Source: Chitinophaga sp. CF118
GTDB taxonomy: Bacteria > Bacteroidota > Bacteroidia > Chitinophagales > Chitinophagaceae
Direction of reading: 5' to 3'
Length of the DNA stretch: 64,000 nucleotides
Assembly: GCF_900112615.1 (NCBI RefSeq)
Contig: NZ_FOMK01000003.1
Location: forward strand, 806,001 to 870,000
Under the pieces are notes generated by a model that did no database searches, was not told where the DNA came from, and was given only the letters and a program-made list of their open reading frames with translations. This document shows positions 10,071-19,182 of the stretch, in pieces; within the stretch, counting starts at the first letter, position 1, and each line of letters begins with the position of its first letter. Position numbers and translations under genes: made by a program.

Positions 10071-13000
10071 ATGCACAAACCTTTAAGTAAAGGGGGCTAT
10101 AAGCGTCTTATGCCCTTGCTATTACTATTCCTGACATGGAGTATCCGCCTATCGGCGACTCCTGATTGCCCTATTATTACGGGTACCTTTCCACAAGCAA
10201 ACGGAGCTACCGTAGATGCCTCCTCTACAGGATGGTACCTCGATGCTACAAATGTTCCAGGTACCGGTTATTTTGCTGTTAAATCGAACCGGTTGACGGC
10301 ACAAAACCTGGGTGGAGTTGGAATATGGTACTCCCGCGTTTTTTCTACAGCAGGATATTCCAATTTCCAGGCTGCTGTAAAAATCAGCTCAGAAGGGAAA
10401 CAAAACAGCTCTGAATATGTGAAAATATATTACAAGCTGAATGGTGGACCAGAAACCTTGCTGGATCAGCGCACAGGTAATTTCGGTACCCTGGACTTTA
10501 CATCCGGCTTCCTTCAGGGAAGTACAATCCAGCTGGTTGTAAAGCTTTATAACTATGATAACGGAAGCGGTACCAAATCCAATTATTACATTGAAGGTTA
10601 CAGGGTATTTGTAGAAAAAGGACCCTGTAGCGGAAGTACAATGACTGTTACCGCTGGTGCATCCAACAGTGGGAAACTGACCTGTACAAACCCTTCCACA
10701 ACTTTATCAGCCTCCAGCAGCGCATCAAGCGTTAGCTACAGTTGGACTGGCCCCAACGGTTTTACTTCTACCACTCAGAACCCGGTGGTTTCAACAGCTG
10801 GAACTTACACTGTTACTGCCACTAATACCTCCGGTTCTGCTTCGGCTTCTGTAACCATCACTACAGACAAAGCAACTCCCGATCTGACGGCAACCGGAGC
10901 TACACTCTGCGGCAGTACTGTGGCTATTACTGCCAGTTCATCTGTTTCAGGAGCAACCTACAGCTGGACAGGTCCCAACGGCTTTACCAGCACATCTAAA
11001 AATCCTGCTGTGAGCGCCGCCGGTACCTACACCGTTACAGTTACAAACCCGGCTACCGGTTGTACGGCATCTACATCAGTAACCGTAACTGGTACTGCTA
11101 CATCAAGTACTTTCTGGCTGGAAGATTTTACTTTCGCAAATGGTACAACTGCAGATGCTGGCGCTACCAGCTGGACGACCACCTTTCCGGGTCCCGGTAC
11201 ATTTTCAGTACAAAACAATCAGTTAAAAGCCAGCTTTACCTCACAGGTAGAAGGTGTCTGGACTTCCGGTGTAATAGACATCTCCAATAAAAGCAATGTA
11301 ATCATCTCTGCAGATCTCATAAGCGGAACCTCTTCGTCGAACGATTTCCTTGAGAACCTTGACTATATAAGTGTATACTATAAACTGAACGGAGGTGCTG
11401 AAACACTGATATATACTGATTCTGCCGGAATAGGCAATACCACTTCCGGAACGGCCTCCATCACTATCAACTCAGCATCGTTGAATGGCAGTACCCTGCA
11501 AATAGTGATCAGAACAAGTAATTCAAATGCTACAGAGCAATATTATATTGATAATGTGAAACTGACAGGGACAGCTGCTGGTGATAATGTAATAAATGCA
11601 TCAGTAAGTGGTCCTTTAACCTGTAATACAACTTCGGTAACACTATCTGGTAGTTCCACTACACCAGGTGTTACTTACAGCTGGACGGGACCAAATAACT
11701 TTACATCTGCAGCTCAGAATCCAACTGTTTCTGCAACCGGAAATTATACATTAACAGTATCTACCGGTTCCGGATGTGCAGTTTCGGTCGTTGTAGCAGT
11801 TACTGAAAATAAAACTCCGCCGGATCTTACTGTTACCGGAGGCTCTCTGGGTTGCGGTTCAGGTGTTACCATCAACGCCAGTTCTACCGTAGCAAATGCT
11901 ACCTATAGCTGGACAGGCCCCAACAGTTTTACCAGCACCTTAAAAAGTCCTTCGGTAAGCACTGCCGGTACCTATACCGTTACTGTTACTAATCCAGCCA
12001 CCGGATGTACTGCATCACAATCTGTTGCCGTAACAGGAGCTAATACTGCCGCAACTTTCTGGCTGGAAGATTTTACCTTAGCAAATGGTACAACTGCTGA
12101 CACTGATGCTACCAGCTGGACAACTACATTTCCTGGCCCAGGTACATTCTCTGTACAGAGCAACCGGTTAAAAGCCAGCTTTACCGCGCAGGTAGAAGGT
12201 GTCTGGACTTCCGGTGTAATAGATATCTCCAATAAAAGCAATGTAGTCATCTCTGCAGACCTCAGTAGCGGAACTTCTTCGTCGAACGATTTCCTTGAGA
12301 ACCTTGACTATATTCATGTATATTATAAATTGAACGGAGGCGCTGAAACACTGATATTTACAGATTCTGCCGGAATAGGCACTACCACCACGGGAACAGC
12401 TTCTATTACTATCAACTCAGCAGCATTGAATGGTAGCACCCTTCAGGTAGTTATCAGAACAAGTAACTCAAATGCTACAGAGCAGTATTACTTTGATAAT
12501 GTGAAACTGACAGGTACACCTACCGGTGGTAATGTAAATGCAACGGCGGCTGTAACTGGTTCTTTAAACTGTAGCACAACCTCTGTTACACTATCGGGTA
12601 CTTCCACCACTTCAGGTGTTACTTACAGCTGGGCAGGGCCAAACAATTATACTTCTGCTTTACAGAACCCGGTAGTAAATGTGCCAGGTAATTATATTCT
12701 TACAGTAACAGCATCCGGCGGTTGTACAGGTACTGCAACGGCAACCGTTGCACAAAATATAACAGCTCCAAACCTGACTGTTACAAAACCGGATTCTTTA
12801 ACCTGTGCCACTACAAGCGTAAACTTAATAGCGGCATCAACTACTACCGGTAGTATTATTACATGGACCGGCTTTACTGCGGGTCAGAATACAGTAAGTG
12901 TAAGCGCTCCCGGTAAGTACTATGTAACTGTAAGAGATAGTGAAAATGGTTGTACAAAACTGGACAGTGTTACTGTAATACAGGGCATCGCAAAACCGAA

Positions 13001-15629
13001 TCTGGTTGTTGCTGCGCCTGCTGCTTTAACATGTGTAACAACTAGTGTTACCTTGGCGGCTACTTCTACTACTACAGATGCTACTATCACGTGGACTGGC
13101 TTCCCCGCCGGACAGAACCCGGTAAACGTAAGTGCTCCCGGTAAGTATTATGTAACTGCAAGAAGTACTAATAACTGTACTACTATAGACAGTGTAACAG
13201 TTGTACAGGATATCAGCAAACCAAACCTGGTGGTTGCAGCTCCTGATGTTTTAACATGTGCAACAACCGGTATCAATTTAATAGCTACCTCCTCTAGCGT
13301 AGGTGCCACTATTACATGGACTGGTTTCACTTCCGGACAGGCAATTGTGAGTGTGAGTGCCCCGGGTAAATATTATGTAACTGCACGCAGTGCAACAGGT
13401 TGTGTTTCCATAGACAGTGTCATAGTTACACAGGATATCAGTTTGCCGAACCTCACCACAACTGTGCCTGCTACTTTAACCTGTTCTGTTACTACTGTCA
13501 GCTTAAGTGCTGCATCTACTACTACTGGTGCAACAATTACATGGACAGGATTTTCTGCCGGACAGAATCCGGTAAGTGTAAGCGCTCCCGGTAAATATTA
13601 TGTAACGGCACGTAGTGCCTCAGGCTGTACTTCCATAGACAGTATCACTGTTGTACAGGATATTACTAAACCGAACCTCACTACAACGGTACCGGCTACA
13701 TTAACATGTTTAGTTAATACTGTCACTTTAAGTGCTGCATCTACTACCATTGGTACAACCATCACCTGGACAGGATTTACTACCGGACAGAATCCGGTAA
13801 GTGTAAGCGCTCCCGGTAAGTATTACGTAACCGCACGTAGTGCCTCTGGCTGTACTGCTATAGATAGCGTAACTGTAATTCAGGATATCAGCAAACCAAA
13901 CCTCGTGGTGGCTGCTCCTGCTACCTTAACTTGTGCAACAGTTAGTGTAAACTTAACTGCTACTACTTCTTCTACGGGTACTACCATTACGTGGACAGGA
14001 TTTACCTCCGGACAGAATCCGGTAACTGTAAGCGCTCCCGGTAAGTATTATGTAACTGCACGTACCGCTACAGGTTGTACTTCCATAGACAGTATTACGG
14101 TTGTACAGGATATTGCTAAACCAAACCTTACTAAAGCTGTACCGGCTACGTTAACATGTTTAGTTAATACTGTCAGCTTAACTGCTGCATCAACTACCAC
14201 TGGTACAACCATTACCTGGACAGGATTTACTGCCGGACAGAATCCGGTAACTGTAAGCGCTCCCGGTAAGTATTATGTGACTGCACGTAGTACCACAGGT
14301 TGTATTTCGATTGATAGCGTAACTGTAATTCAGGATATCAGCAAACCAAACCTCGTGGTGACTGCTCCTGCTACTTTAACTTGTGCAACTACAGTCGTTA
14401 ACTTAGCAGCTACATCTTCTACATCTGGTGCTACCATCACATGGACTGGCTTCACTTCCGGACAGGCAACTGTAAGCGTTAGCGCTCCCGGTAAGTATTA
14501 TGTAACAGCAAGAAGCGCCACAGGATGTAGTTCTATAGATAGTACAACTGTAACACAGAATATCAGCAAACCAAACCTGGTTGTAACAGCACCTGCTATT
14601 TTAAACTGTAGAACAACTGCTGTTAATCTGGTTGCTACTTCTTCAACATCAGGTGCTACCATTACATGGACTGGTTTCACTTCCGGACAAGGAACTGTAA
14701 CCGTAAGCGCTCCCGGTAAGTATTATGTAACAGCAAGAAGCGCTACAGGCTGTAGTTCTATAGACAGTACTACTGTCATTCAGGATCTATCCATAGCAGC
14801 AGGAGTAACCGCAAATAATGACGGTGGGCTTACCTGTATTAAAACCAGTGCTAACATTACAGCCAGCAGTACAACGGCAGGTGTTACTTATGCCTGGACA
14901 GGGCCTTCCGGGTTCTCTACCTCCAATACAACGGCGACAGTGGTAATACCAGGAACTTATAATCTGGTTGTTACAAATAACACCAATGGTTGTACGGTAA
15001 GTGCAAATACTATCGTCAATCAGAATATAACTCTTCCAACTACTGTAATAAATCCGCCAACTGCTGCCATCTCTCCATTATCTTTTGACGTACTTACAGC
15101 ACTTAGTGTAACCGGCGCTTCCTATAAATGGACATTAACATCCAGCGATGTTAACTGGACAATTGCATCTGGAGGTAGCAGCACTACTGTTACTTATATG
15201 TCAGGTGTAGAAGGGTCATCCGGTACCTTTAAGTTGAAAGTAACGAATACTTCGAACGGCTGTAGTGATTCAACGCAAAGGGTATTAACAGTGCCTGTTA
15301 CCACACTCCGCACAGCATCGGGTAGTGTTGCATTGCAACCAACTGCTGTTGAGAATAAGGTAGGCGCAACGTTTGAATACCAGGCGTATCCTAATCCGTT
15401 CACTAATGTAGCATACATAACTTTCAAGTCACCTTCTACCACACAGGTTACTGTAGATGTATATAACTATAACGGAGTACTCGAAAAACATTTGTATAAT
15501 GACCTGGCAAGGGCAGGAGAGACACAGAAACTGACATTAAATGCTACCGGCCTACCGGCAGGAATGCACTATTGCCTTATAAAGGTAAATGGCAAGGTAT
15601 ATACCAGCAGATTAATTCAGGTGAAGTAA
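10071..15629 (+). CDS. Giant repetitive Ig-like surface protein with T9SS sorting domain
   Basis: 1852 residues from the ATG at 10071. The signal peptide is MHKPLSKGGYKRLMPLLLLF and onward. Next is a beta-sandwich module (about 30-180) and Ig/PKD-like blades with the pattern YSWTGPNGFTST...AGTYTVTVTNP. Two near-identical modules of about 155 residues start FWLEDFT and are separated by paired Ig blades. Nine tandem 75-residue Ig-like repeats follow, each with ITWTGF and VSAPGKYYVTARS. Two more blades come next, then a T9SS type-A C-terminal domain with YPNPFTNVAYITF and LPAGMHYCLIKVNGK. It should cross the outer membrane by T9SS and be attached or released. Its role may be adhesion or matrix formation, but no catalytic domain is visible. 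It is transcribed alone and ends at a strong terminator. Confidence 0.9.
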   Translation: MHKPLSKGGYKRLMPLLLLFLTWSIRLSATPDCPIITGTFPQANGATVDASSTGWYLDATNVPGTGYFAVKSNRLTAQNLGGVGIWYSRVFSTAGYSNFQAAVKISSEGKQNSSEYVKIYYKLNGGPETLLDQRTGNFGTLDFTSGFLQGSTIQLVVKLYNYDNGSGTKSNYYIEGYRVFVEKGPCSGSTMTVTAGASNSGKLTCTNPSTTLSASSSASSVSYSWTGPNGFTSTTQNPVVSTAGTYTVTATNTSGSASASVTITTDKATPDLTATGATLCGSTVAITASSSVSGATYSWTGPNGFTSTSKNPAVSAAGTYTVTVTNPATGCTASTSVTVTGTATSSTFWLEDFTFANGTTADAGATSWTTTFPGPGTFSVQNNQLKASFTSQVEGVWTSGVIDISNKSNVIISADLISGTSSSNDFLENLDYISVYYKLNGGAETLIYTDSAGIGNTTSGTASITINSASLNGSTLQIVIRTSNSNATEQYYIDNVKLTGTAAGDNVINASVSGPLTCNTTSVTLSGSSTTPGVTYSWTGPNNFTSAAQNPTVSATGNYTLTVSTGSGCAVSVVVAVTENKTPPDLTVTGGSLGCGSGVTINASSTVANATYSWTGPNSFTSTLKSPSVSTAGTYTVTVTNPATGCTASQSVAVTGANTAATFWLEDFTLANGTTADTDATSWTTTFPGPGTFSVQSNRLKASFTAQVEGVWTSGVIDISNKSNVVISADLSSGTSSSNDFLENLDYIHVYYKLNGGAETLIFTDSAGIGTTTTGTASITINSAALNGSTLQVVIRTSNSNATEQYYFDNVKLTGTPTGGNVNATAAVTGSLNCSTTSVTLSGTSTTSGVTYSWAGPNNYTSALQNPVVNVPGNYILTVTASGGCTGTATATVAQNITAPNLTVTKPDSLTCATTSVNLIAASTTTGSIITWTGFTAGQNTVSVSAPGKYYVTVRDSENGCTKLDSVTVIQGIAKPNLVVAAPAALTCVTTSVTLAATSTTTDATITWTGFPAGQNPVNVSAPGKYYVTARSTNNCTTIDSVTVVQDISKPNLVVAAPDVLTCATTGINLIATSSSVGATITWTGFTSGQAIVSVSAPGKYYVTARSATGCVSIDSVIVTQDISLPNLTTTVPATLTCSVTTVSLSAASTTTGATITWTGFSAGQNPVSVSAPGKYYVTARSASGCTSIDSITVVQDITKPNLTTTVPATLTCLVNTVTLSAASTTIGTTITWTGFTTGQNPVSVSAPGKYYVTARSASGCTAIDSVTVIQDISKPNLVVAAPATLTCATVSVNLTATTSSTGTTITWTGFTSGQNPVTVSAPGKYYVTARTATGCTSIDSITVVQDIAKPNLTKAVPATLTCLVNTVSLTAASTTTGTTITWTGFTAGQNPVTVSAPGKYYVTARSTTGCISIDSVTVIQDISKPNLVVTAPATLTCATTVVNLAATSSTSGATITWTGFTSGQATVSVSAPGKYYVTARSATGCSSIDSTTVTQNISKPNLVVTAPAILNCRTTAVNLVATSSTSGATITWTGFTSGQGTVTVSAPGKYYVTARSATGCSSIDSTTVIQDLSIAAGVTANNDGGLTCIKTSANITASSTTAGVTYAWTGPSGFSTSNTTATVVIPGTYNLVVTNNTNGCTVSANTIVNQNITLPTTVINPPTAAISPLSFDVLTALSVTGASYKWTLTSSDVNWTIASGGSSTTVTYMSGVEGSSGTFKLKVTNTSNGCSDSTQRVLTVPVTTLRTASGSVALQPTAVENKVGATFEYQAYPNPFTNVAYITFKSPSTTQVTVDVYNYNGVLEKHLYNDLARAGETQKLTLNATGLPAGMHYCLIKVNGKVYTSRLIQVK
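11100..12525 (+). repeat. Internal duplication of a FWLEDFT beta-sandwich module with flanking Ig blades
   Basis: The segment at about 11100-11575 is repeated at about 12045-12525. The encoded modules differ at few residues (for example ANGTTADAGATSW and ANGTTADTDATSW), and long DNA stretches are shared, including the region coding SNDFLENLDYI. A more diverged third relative forms the protein N-terminus (about 10170-10620, GTFPQANGATVDASSTGWYL). This indicates stepwise module duplication. Confidence 0.85.
12766..14793 (+). repeat. Nine tandem 225-bp coding repeats (75-residue Ig-like units)
   Basis: The codons for PGKYYVT recur at about 12912, 13140, 13365 and then every 225 bp to about 14715. 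The first spacing is 228 bp, from one extra codon. Each unit reads roughly P-N-L-x(8)-L-T-C-x(20)-ITWTGF-x-GQ-x(6)-SAPGKYYVTAR-x(4)-C-x(2)-IDS-x(6)-I. Each has two conserved Cys. DNA identity between units is high, so copy number is likely to vary between strains. Confidence 0.92.
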
Positions 15630-15650
15630 AAAATAAGTGTATAAAAAGAA

Positions 15651-15688
15651 AGGAGCCGCATCACTTTGGTGCGGCTCCTTTCTTTTTT
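15651..15688. terminator. Bidirectional Rho-independent terminator
   Basis: Perfect 10-bp GC-rich stem AGGAGCCGCA / TGCGGCTCCT with a 9-nt loop, followed by TTCTTTTTT and preceded by an A-rich run. It sits between the convergent surface protein gene and the TPR regulator gene and can serve both. Confidence 0.92.
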
Positions 15689-15701
15689 GTACTATCCGGG
15701 T

Positions 15702-17552
15702 TTACAGTGTTCTTATATAATCATCCAGATCAATATCCTTACCCAGTCCTAGTTTTAACTTGATACGATAACGCGCCATCAGAATACTTTTAGGAGCAAT
15801 ACCTAAACGCTGGGCAATTTCTTTATTGGTTAATCCGATAGATATATAGGAACAATGTTTGAGATCTAATCTGGATAATGTATTGTCCGACTTTTCCTTT
15901 AATTTCTCAAAGAATTCTGGATGAATATTATCGAAGTCTGCTTTATAGGCACCAATGTTATCATCAATCCTTTTACTCTGGTCAATGATATGGTTGATTT
16001 GTTTCAGTACTGAACTTTCACCCTTATTCTCTTCAATCTTCTTTTGAACAGCCTGTAGGAGTTCGTCTTTTTGTTCCACCTGTAGGCTACCAGCCAGTAA
16101 GTCTTTCTGCAGGCGCTCCTGTCTTTCCAGTAATAGTTGTTGCTCTGCAATGGAACGCATCGCTTCTTCTTCCTTTAAGCGTGCATGCAGTTCCGCATCT
16201 TCTTTATCTTTTTCCAGCAACTTTTGTTGTTGAAGGGTGGATTTTAATCGAATACGGAAGAACAGGAGCAGGAATATTAATGCTGTAACAGCTGCTACTA
16301 CAAGGAATATGTACAGGTAATTGAGCTTTTTAGTCAGAGAGGCTGTCTTAATAAGTGCTTTCAAAGCGGCCTCGTTCTTTTCAGTTTGATATTGGGCTTC
16401 CAGACGTTTTGCAATGGCTAGTTTTTCAGCATCGAATAACTCATGATCGGTCTCATGATATTCTTTATAATATTTGAGTGCTTTTGCGAAGTCCCCTTCT
16501 TTCTCTGCAACGTTGGCTAACATCTGCATAAACTGTATAGTCGTGGAAGTATTTTTGTTACTACCACTGCGCGTGACTGCTAATCCTTTTCTTAATAACT
16601 CCTCGGCTTTTTTATAATTACCCTCGGTTATTGCATATTCACTCATCATGCCGTAACAGACTGCAATGACTTCTTCGAACCTGGTTTCCAATCCTATTTT
16701 AAGGCCGATATTGAGGTAACGTAAAACGCTGTCTTTATAAGCGGCCGGAAAATGTTCCTGATACAGCCCCGCTGTATTTACAGCAAGAATTGCCATTGTG
16801 TTGTGGAAAATAACGCGGTCACGGTGCTGGAAATAGAGGGTGATGGCATTACGGTTATACGATAGTGCCGAATCCAGTAGTGAGCTGTCTTTATCATTAT
16901 CCTTGAAAGAATAATGATAATAGGTTGCCATTGCCCGCATTCCGTCAATTATATAGTCATAATCGTTAATCTCCCGGGCTTTAGTGATACACAACTGTGC
17001 GTATTTCCTGGAAGCTGGAAAATCATGCCATTCAGCATAGGTGCCTGACATAATATTATAGATACTGACTTCATAATAGGAAGGATTACTCCCCTCCAGG
17101 TATGTTAATGCCTTTATGCAGCTCTTAATAGCATCTTTGTTTTGATCCTGGGTGCCTTGCTGCCAGGCCTTTATATACCATGCAAAACCTTTGGCCTGCC
17201 TGTCAGTGGTTTTATTAGCATACCACATAACGCTGTCTGTTGCCTGTTTCGCTTTTTCCAGATTATCCTGTTGCTGATATGCGGGTGCCAGTGCCCCAAA
17301 GGCATATACCATGTATTTAGGGTCCTTTAAAGTGCGACTCAATTGTAGCATTTGTTGACTAATTTTCATAGCCCGGGTAGTATCACTTAATGTAAGGGAT
17401 CTTGATAAAAGTCCCATGGTCATGATACGTTCTTCAACAGGCAGGTCCTTTTTGTCTAACACCTTGCTGAGTGAATCTGAAATGCTTTGAGCAAAACTAT
17501 ATTGTATGCTGATCAGTAAACAGAATGTTGTTATGAGGTTGTGTTTCCGCAT
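15702..17552 (-). CDS. Membrane TPR protein with C-terminal LuxR-type helix-turn-helix
   Basis: 616 residues. A signal peptide (1-22, ending YSFAQ) is followed by a TPR-rich region (about 50-390). One membrane helix, LYIFLVVAAVTALIFLLLFF, lies at about 410-430. A long Glu/Lys-rich coiled coil follows (about 432-520). The C-terminal helix-turn-helix has GLTNKEIAQRLGIAPKSILMARYRIKLKLGL. This layout is common in Bacteroidota: a periplasmic TPR sensor tethered to a cytoplasmic LuxR/GerE-like DNA-binding domain without a kinase. It probably senses an envelope or peptide signal and controls transcription directly. Targets are unknown; the convergent giant surface protein gene is only a neighbour. 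Confidence 0.85.
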   Translation of the reverse strand: MRKHNLITTFCLLISIQYSFAQSISDSLSKVLDKKDLPVEERIMTMGLLSRSLTLSDTTRAMKISQQMLQLSRTLKDPKYMVYAFGALAPAYQQQDNLEKAKQATDSVMWYANKTTDRQAKGFAWYIKAWQQGTQDQNKDAIKSCIKALTYLEGSNPSYYEVSIYNIMSGTYAEWHDFPASRKYAQLCITKAREINDYDYIIDGMRAMATYYHYSFKDNDKDSSLLDSALSYNRNAITLYFQHRDRVIFHNTMAILAVNTAGLYQEHFPAAYKDSVLRYLNIGLKIGLETRFEEVIAVCYGMMSEYAITEGNYKKAEELLRKGLAVTRSGSNKNTSTTIQFMQMLANVAEKEGDFAKALKYYKEYHETDHELFDAEKLAIAKRLEAQYQTEKNEAALKALIKTASLTKKLNYLYIFLVVAAVTALIFLLLFFRIRLKSTLQQQKLLEKDKEDAELHARLKEEEAMRSIAEQQLLLERQERLQKDLLAGSLQVEQKDELLQAVQKKIEENKGESSVLKQINHIIDQSKRIDDNIGAYKADFDNIHPEFFEKLKEKSDNTLSRLDLKHCSYISIGLTNKEIAQRLGIAPKSILMARYRIKLKLGLGKDIDLDDYIRTL

Positions 17553-17710
17553 CTTATGCTAATAATTGAAGCGCAAATTTAATCTTGTAGAGCATTTGTA
17601 GGTAATAATTTTAGAACTATGTAGATTATTTGTAGTAGTGAATAATTCGAATAATCTGTTTTTAGGGACTATTGTTGATGCATATAAATAATAACAATAC
17701 ATTGAACATT

Positions 17711-19096
17711 ATGAGTGCAACATTTAAGACACCCCAGGAAGCCTCAGCACGTTGGATATCTGAAGGTAAAACCTATAAGGACAATTTAAATAACTGGCTG
17801 GATATCATTTATATAGATAAAAAGCAACCGGAAACGGAATGTCCGGAAGAAACCCGGAAGGATATGGCTCCCTATGTACTGGAGCAGATCATTGCTTTTA
17901 ATGAACAAGGGAAACAGGAGGAACTAAGAAAACTGTTTCCACCCGATAATGATCCGATGAACTGGGAAGGTATAGCTGCCTGTGTGAGCCAGGTAACGAT
18001 TTTGCCTGATAACCGTTTGGTGGTGACCGTAGGAGAATGGCATCAGGAACAATACATGTATGTAATAAATGGTAACGACTATGTGATGCTGGATGATATT
18101 TTCATGTTTGGGAAGTCGGCCGATAAAAAATACTTTGCCAAAGCATATCCGGATAAGATAACAATAACAGAAGGCTGGGATGGACCGGTTATTAAAACAC
18201 TTGCTCCCCCAAAAAGCTATGGCGAAAAATACGCCGCCGTAAAAGATGGTCTCGCGGATTTGAGCCTGGCAGATTTTGGTATCCACCATTTAGTGGTATT
18301 TCCTTCCGGTCAGCGGGTAGCTATGGCAAGTGCCAAGGGTATATTTATTTTAGATGAATCAGGATCAACATTTATTGAAACTGAAGAAAAAGAGGTGGAA
18401 GATGAAGGTTATACTTTCCGCCACGATTATCCTCATATAGATGTATCTCCTGATGAAAAGTATATAGCGGCAGGTTCTCAATCCTCCAGTCATTTATTAT
18501 TTGAGGAAAAAAATGGCGCATGGGAAATTGTAGCCACTGTAGAATCTCGTTCGTCTTATCCAAACCTGGCGAAGTTTAATTATAAAGTAAAAGAGGCTGG
18601 AGAAGAAAATGACGGTCCACAGGTATTGTTAAGCTCCTGCCATTTCCAAGGAAGTGCTTCTCTTAGTCTGCCCATTAAAAATCTCACACCTGATTTCTCC
18701 GCTTCAGGTTATGATGGAGATGATACACTCAATTATGTAGATACCCGGAAATGGGTGTTTTCTGCAGCTAACTATGGCTGGGGATATGGGCTGGGATGTA
18801 ATGATGGCTATATCTGGTTTAAAGGAATTTATGGCTGGCAATATGGCTATCTGCATGTAGGAGGGACAGTAATGGACATAGATATTTCTGAAGACAGAAA
18901 GACAATGGCCGTTGCCAGTTACAGCGGACAGGTGATTATTTATAGTTGTGATGGCCTTTTGTTTGGAGACAGCCTGTTCCGTAATGATACCAACAGGGAC
19001 AGCAAAAGACCGGATGATTTTTCCATTACCAACACAGCTTACAAAGACATGAAGAGATATTTATTCTTCAGAGGAGAACATCCTAAAGTATGGTAG
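17711..19096 (+). CDS. Hypothetical protein with propeller-like repeats
   Basis: 461 residues from the ATG at 17711; an upstream in-frame ATG at 17672 would add an unlikely Asn-rich tail. There is no signal peptide, so it is probably cytoplasmic. The sequence has repeated Trp/Gly/Asp-rich strands (for example VFPSGQRVAMASAKGIFILDESG, HIDVSPDEKYIAAGSQSS, DIDISEDRKTMAVASYSGQVIIYSC) typical of WD40-like beta-propellers. Function is not recognised. It is monocistronic, divergent from the TPR/LuxR regulator 158 bp away, and is followed by a hairpin. Confidence 0.7.
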   Translation: MSATFKTPQEASARWISEGKTYKDNLNNWLDIIYIDKKQPETECPEETRKDMAPYVLEQIIAFNEQGKQEELRKLFPPDNDPMNWEGIAACVSQVTILPDNRLVVTVGEWHQEQYMYVINGNDYVMLDDIFMFGKSADKKYFAKAYPDKITITEGWDGPVIKTLAPPKSYGEKYAAVKDGLADLSLADFGIHHLVVFPSGQRVAMASAKGIFILDESGSTFIETEEKEVEDEGYTFRHDYPHIDVSPDEKYIAAGSQSSSHLLFEEKNGAWEIVATVESRSSYPNLAKFNYKVKEAGEENDGPQVLLSSCHFQGSASLSLPIKNLTPDFSASGYDGDDTLNYVDTRKWVFSAANYGWGYGLGCNDGYIWFKGIYGWQYGYLHVGGTVMDIDISEDRKTMAVASYSGQVIIYSCDGLLFGDSLFRNDTNRDSKRPDDFSITNTAYKDMKRYLFFRGEHPKVW

Positions 19097-19122
19097 AATT
19101 TATAATGCTACCAAGCATCCTT

Positions 19123-19153
19123 AAATTGGAATCGTCAAATGCGGTTCCAATTT
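19123..19153. terminator. Probable terminator hairpin between convergent genes
   Basis: A 12-bp stem AAATTGGAATCG / CGGTTCCAATTT (one T-G wobble) with a 7-nt loop lies between the propeller-like gene and the BamA-like gene. The stem base is A/T-rich and the trailing T run is short, so it is a weaker call than the terminator at 15651. Confidence 0.6.
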
Positions 19154-19182
19154 TCGTATTCGTAGCGATATATACATTGACA

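Noticed and set aside
13400..13594. Other-frame open stretches within the giant surface protein gene.
   Set aside because: They recur with the 225-bp repeat period and are shadows of the repetitive coding sequence.
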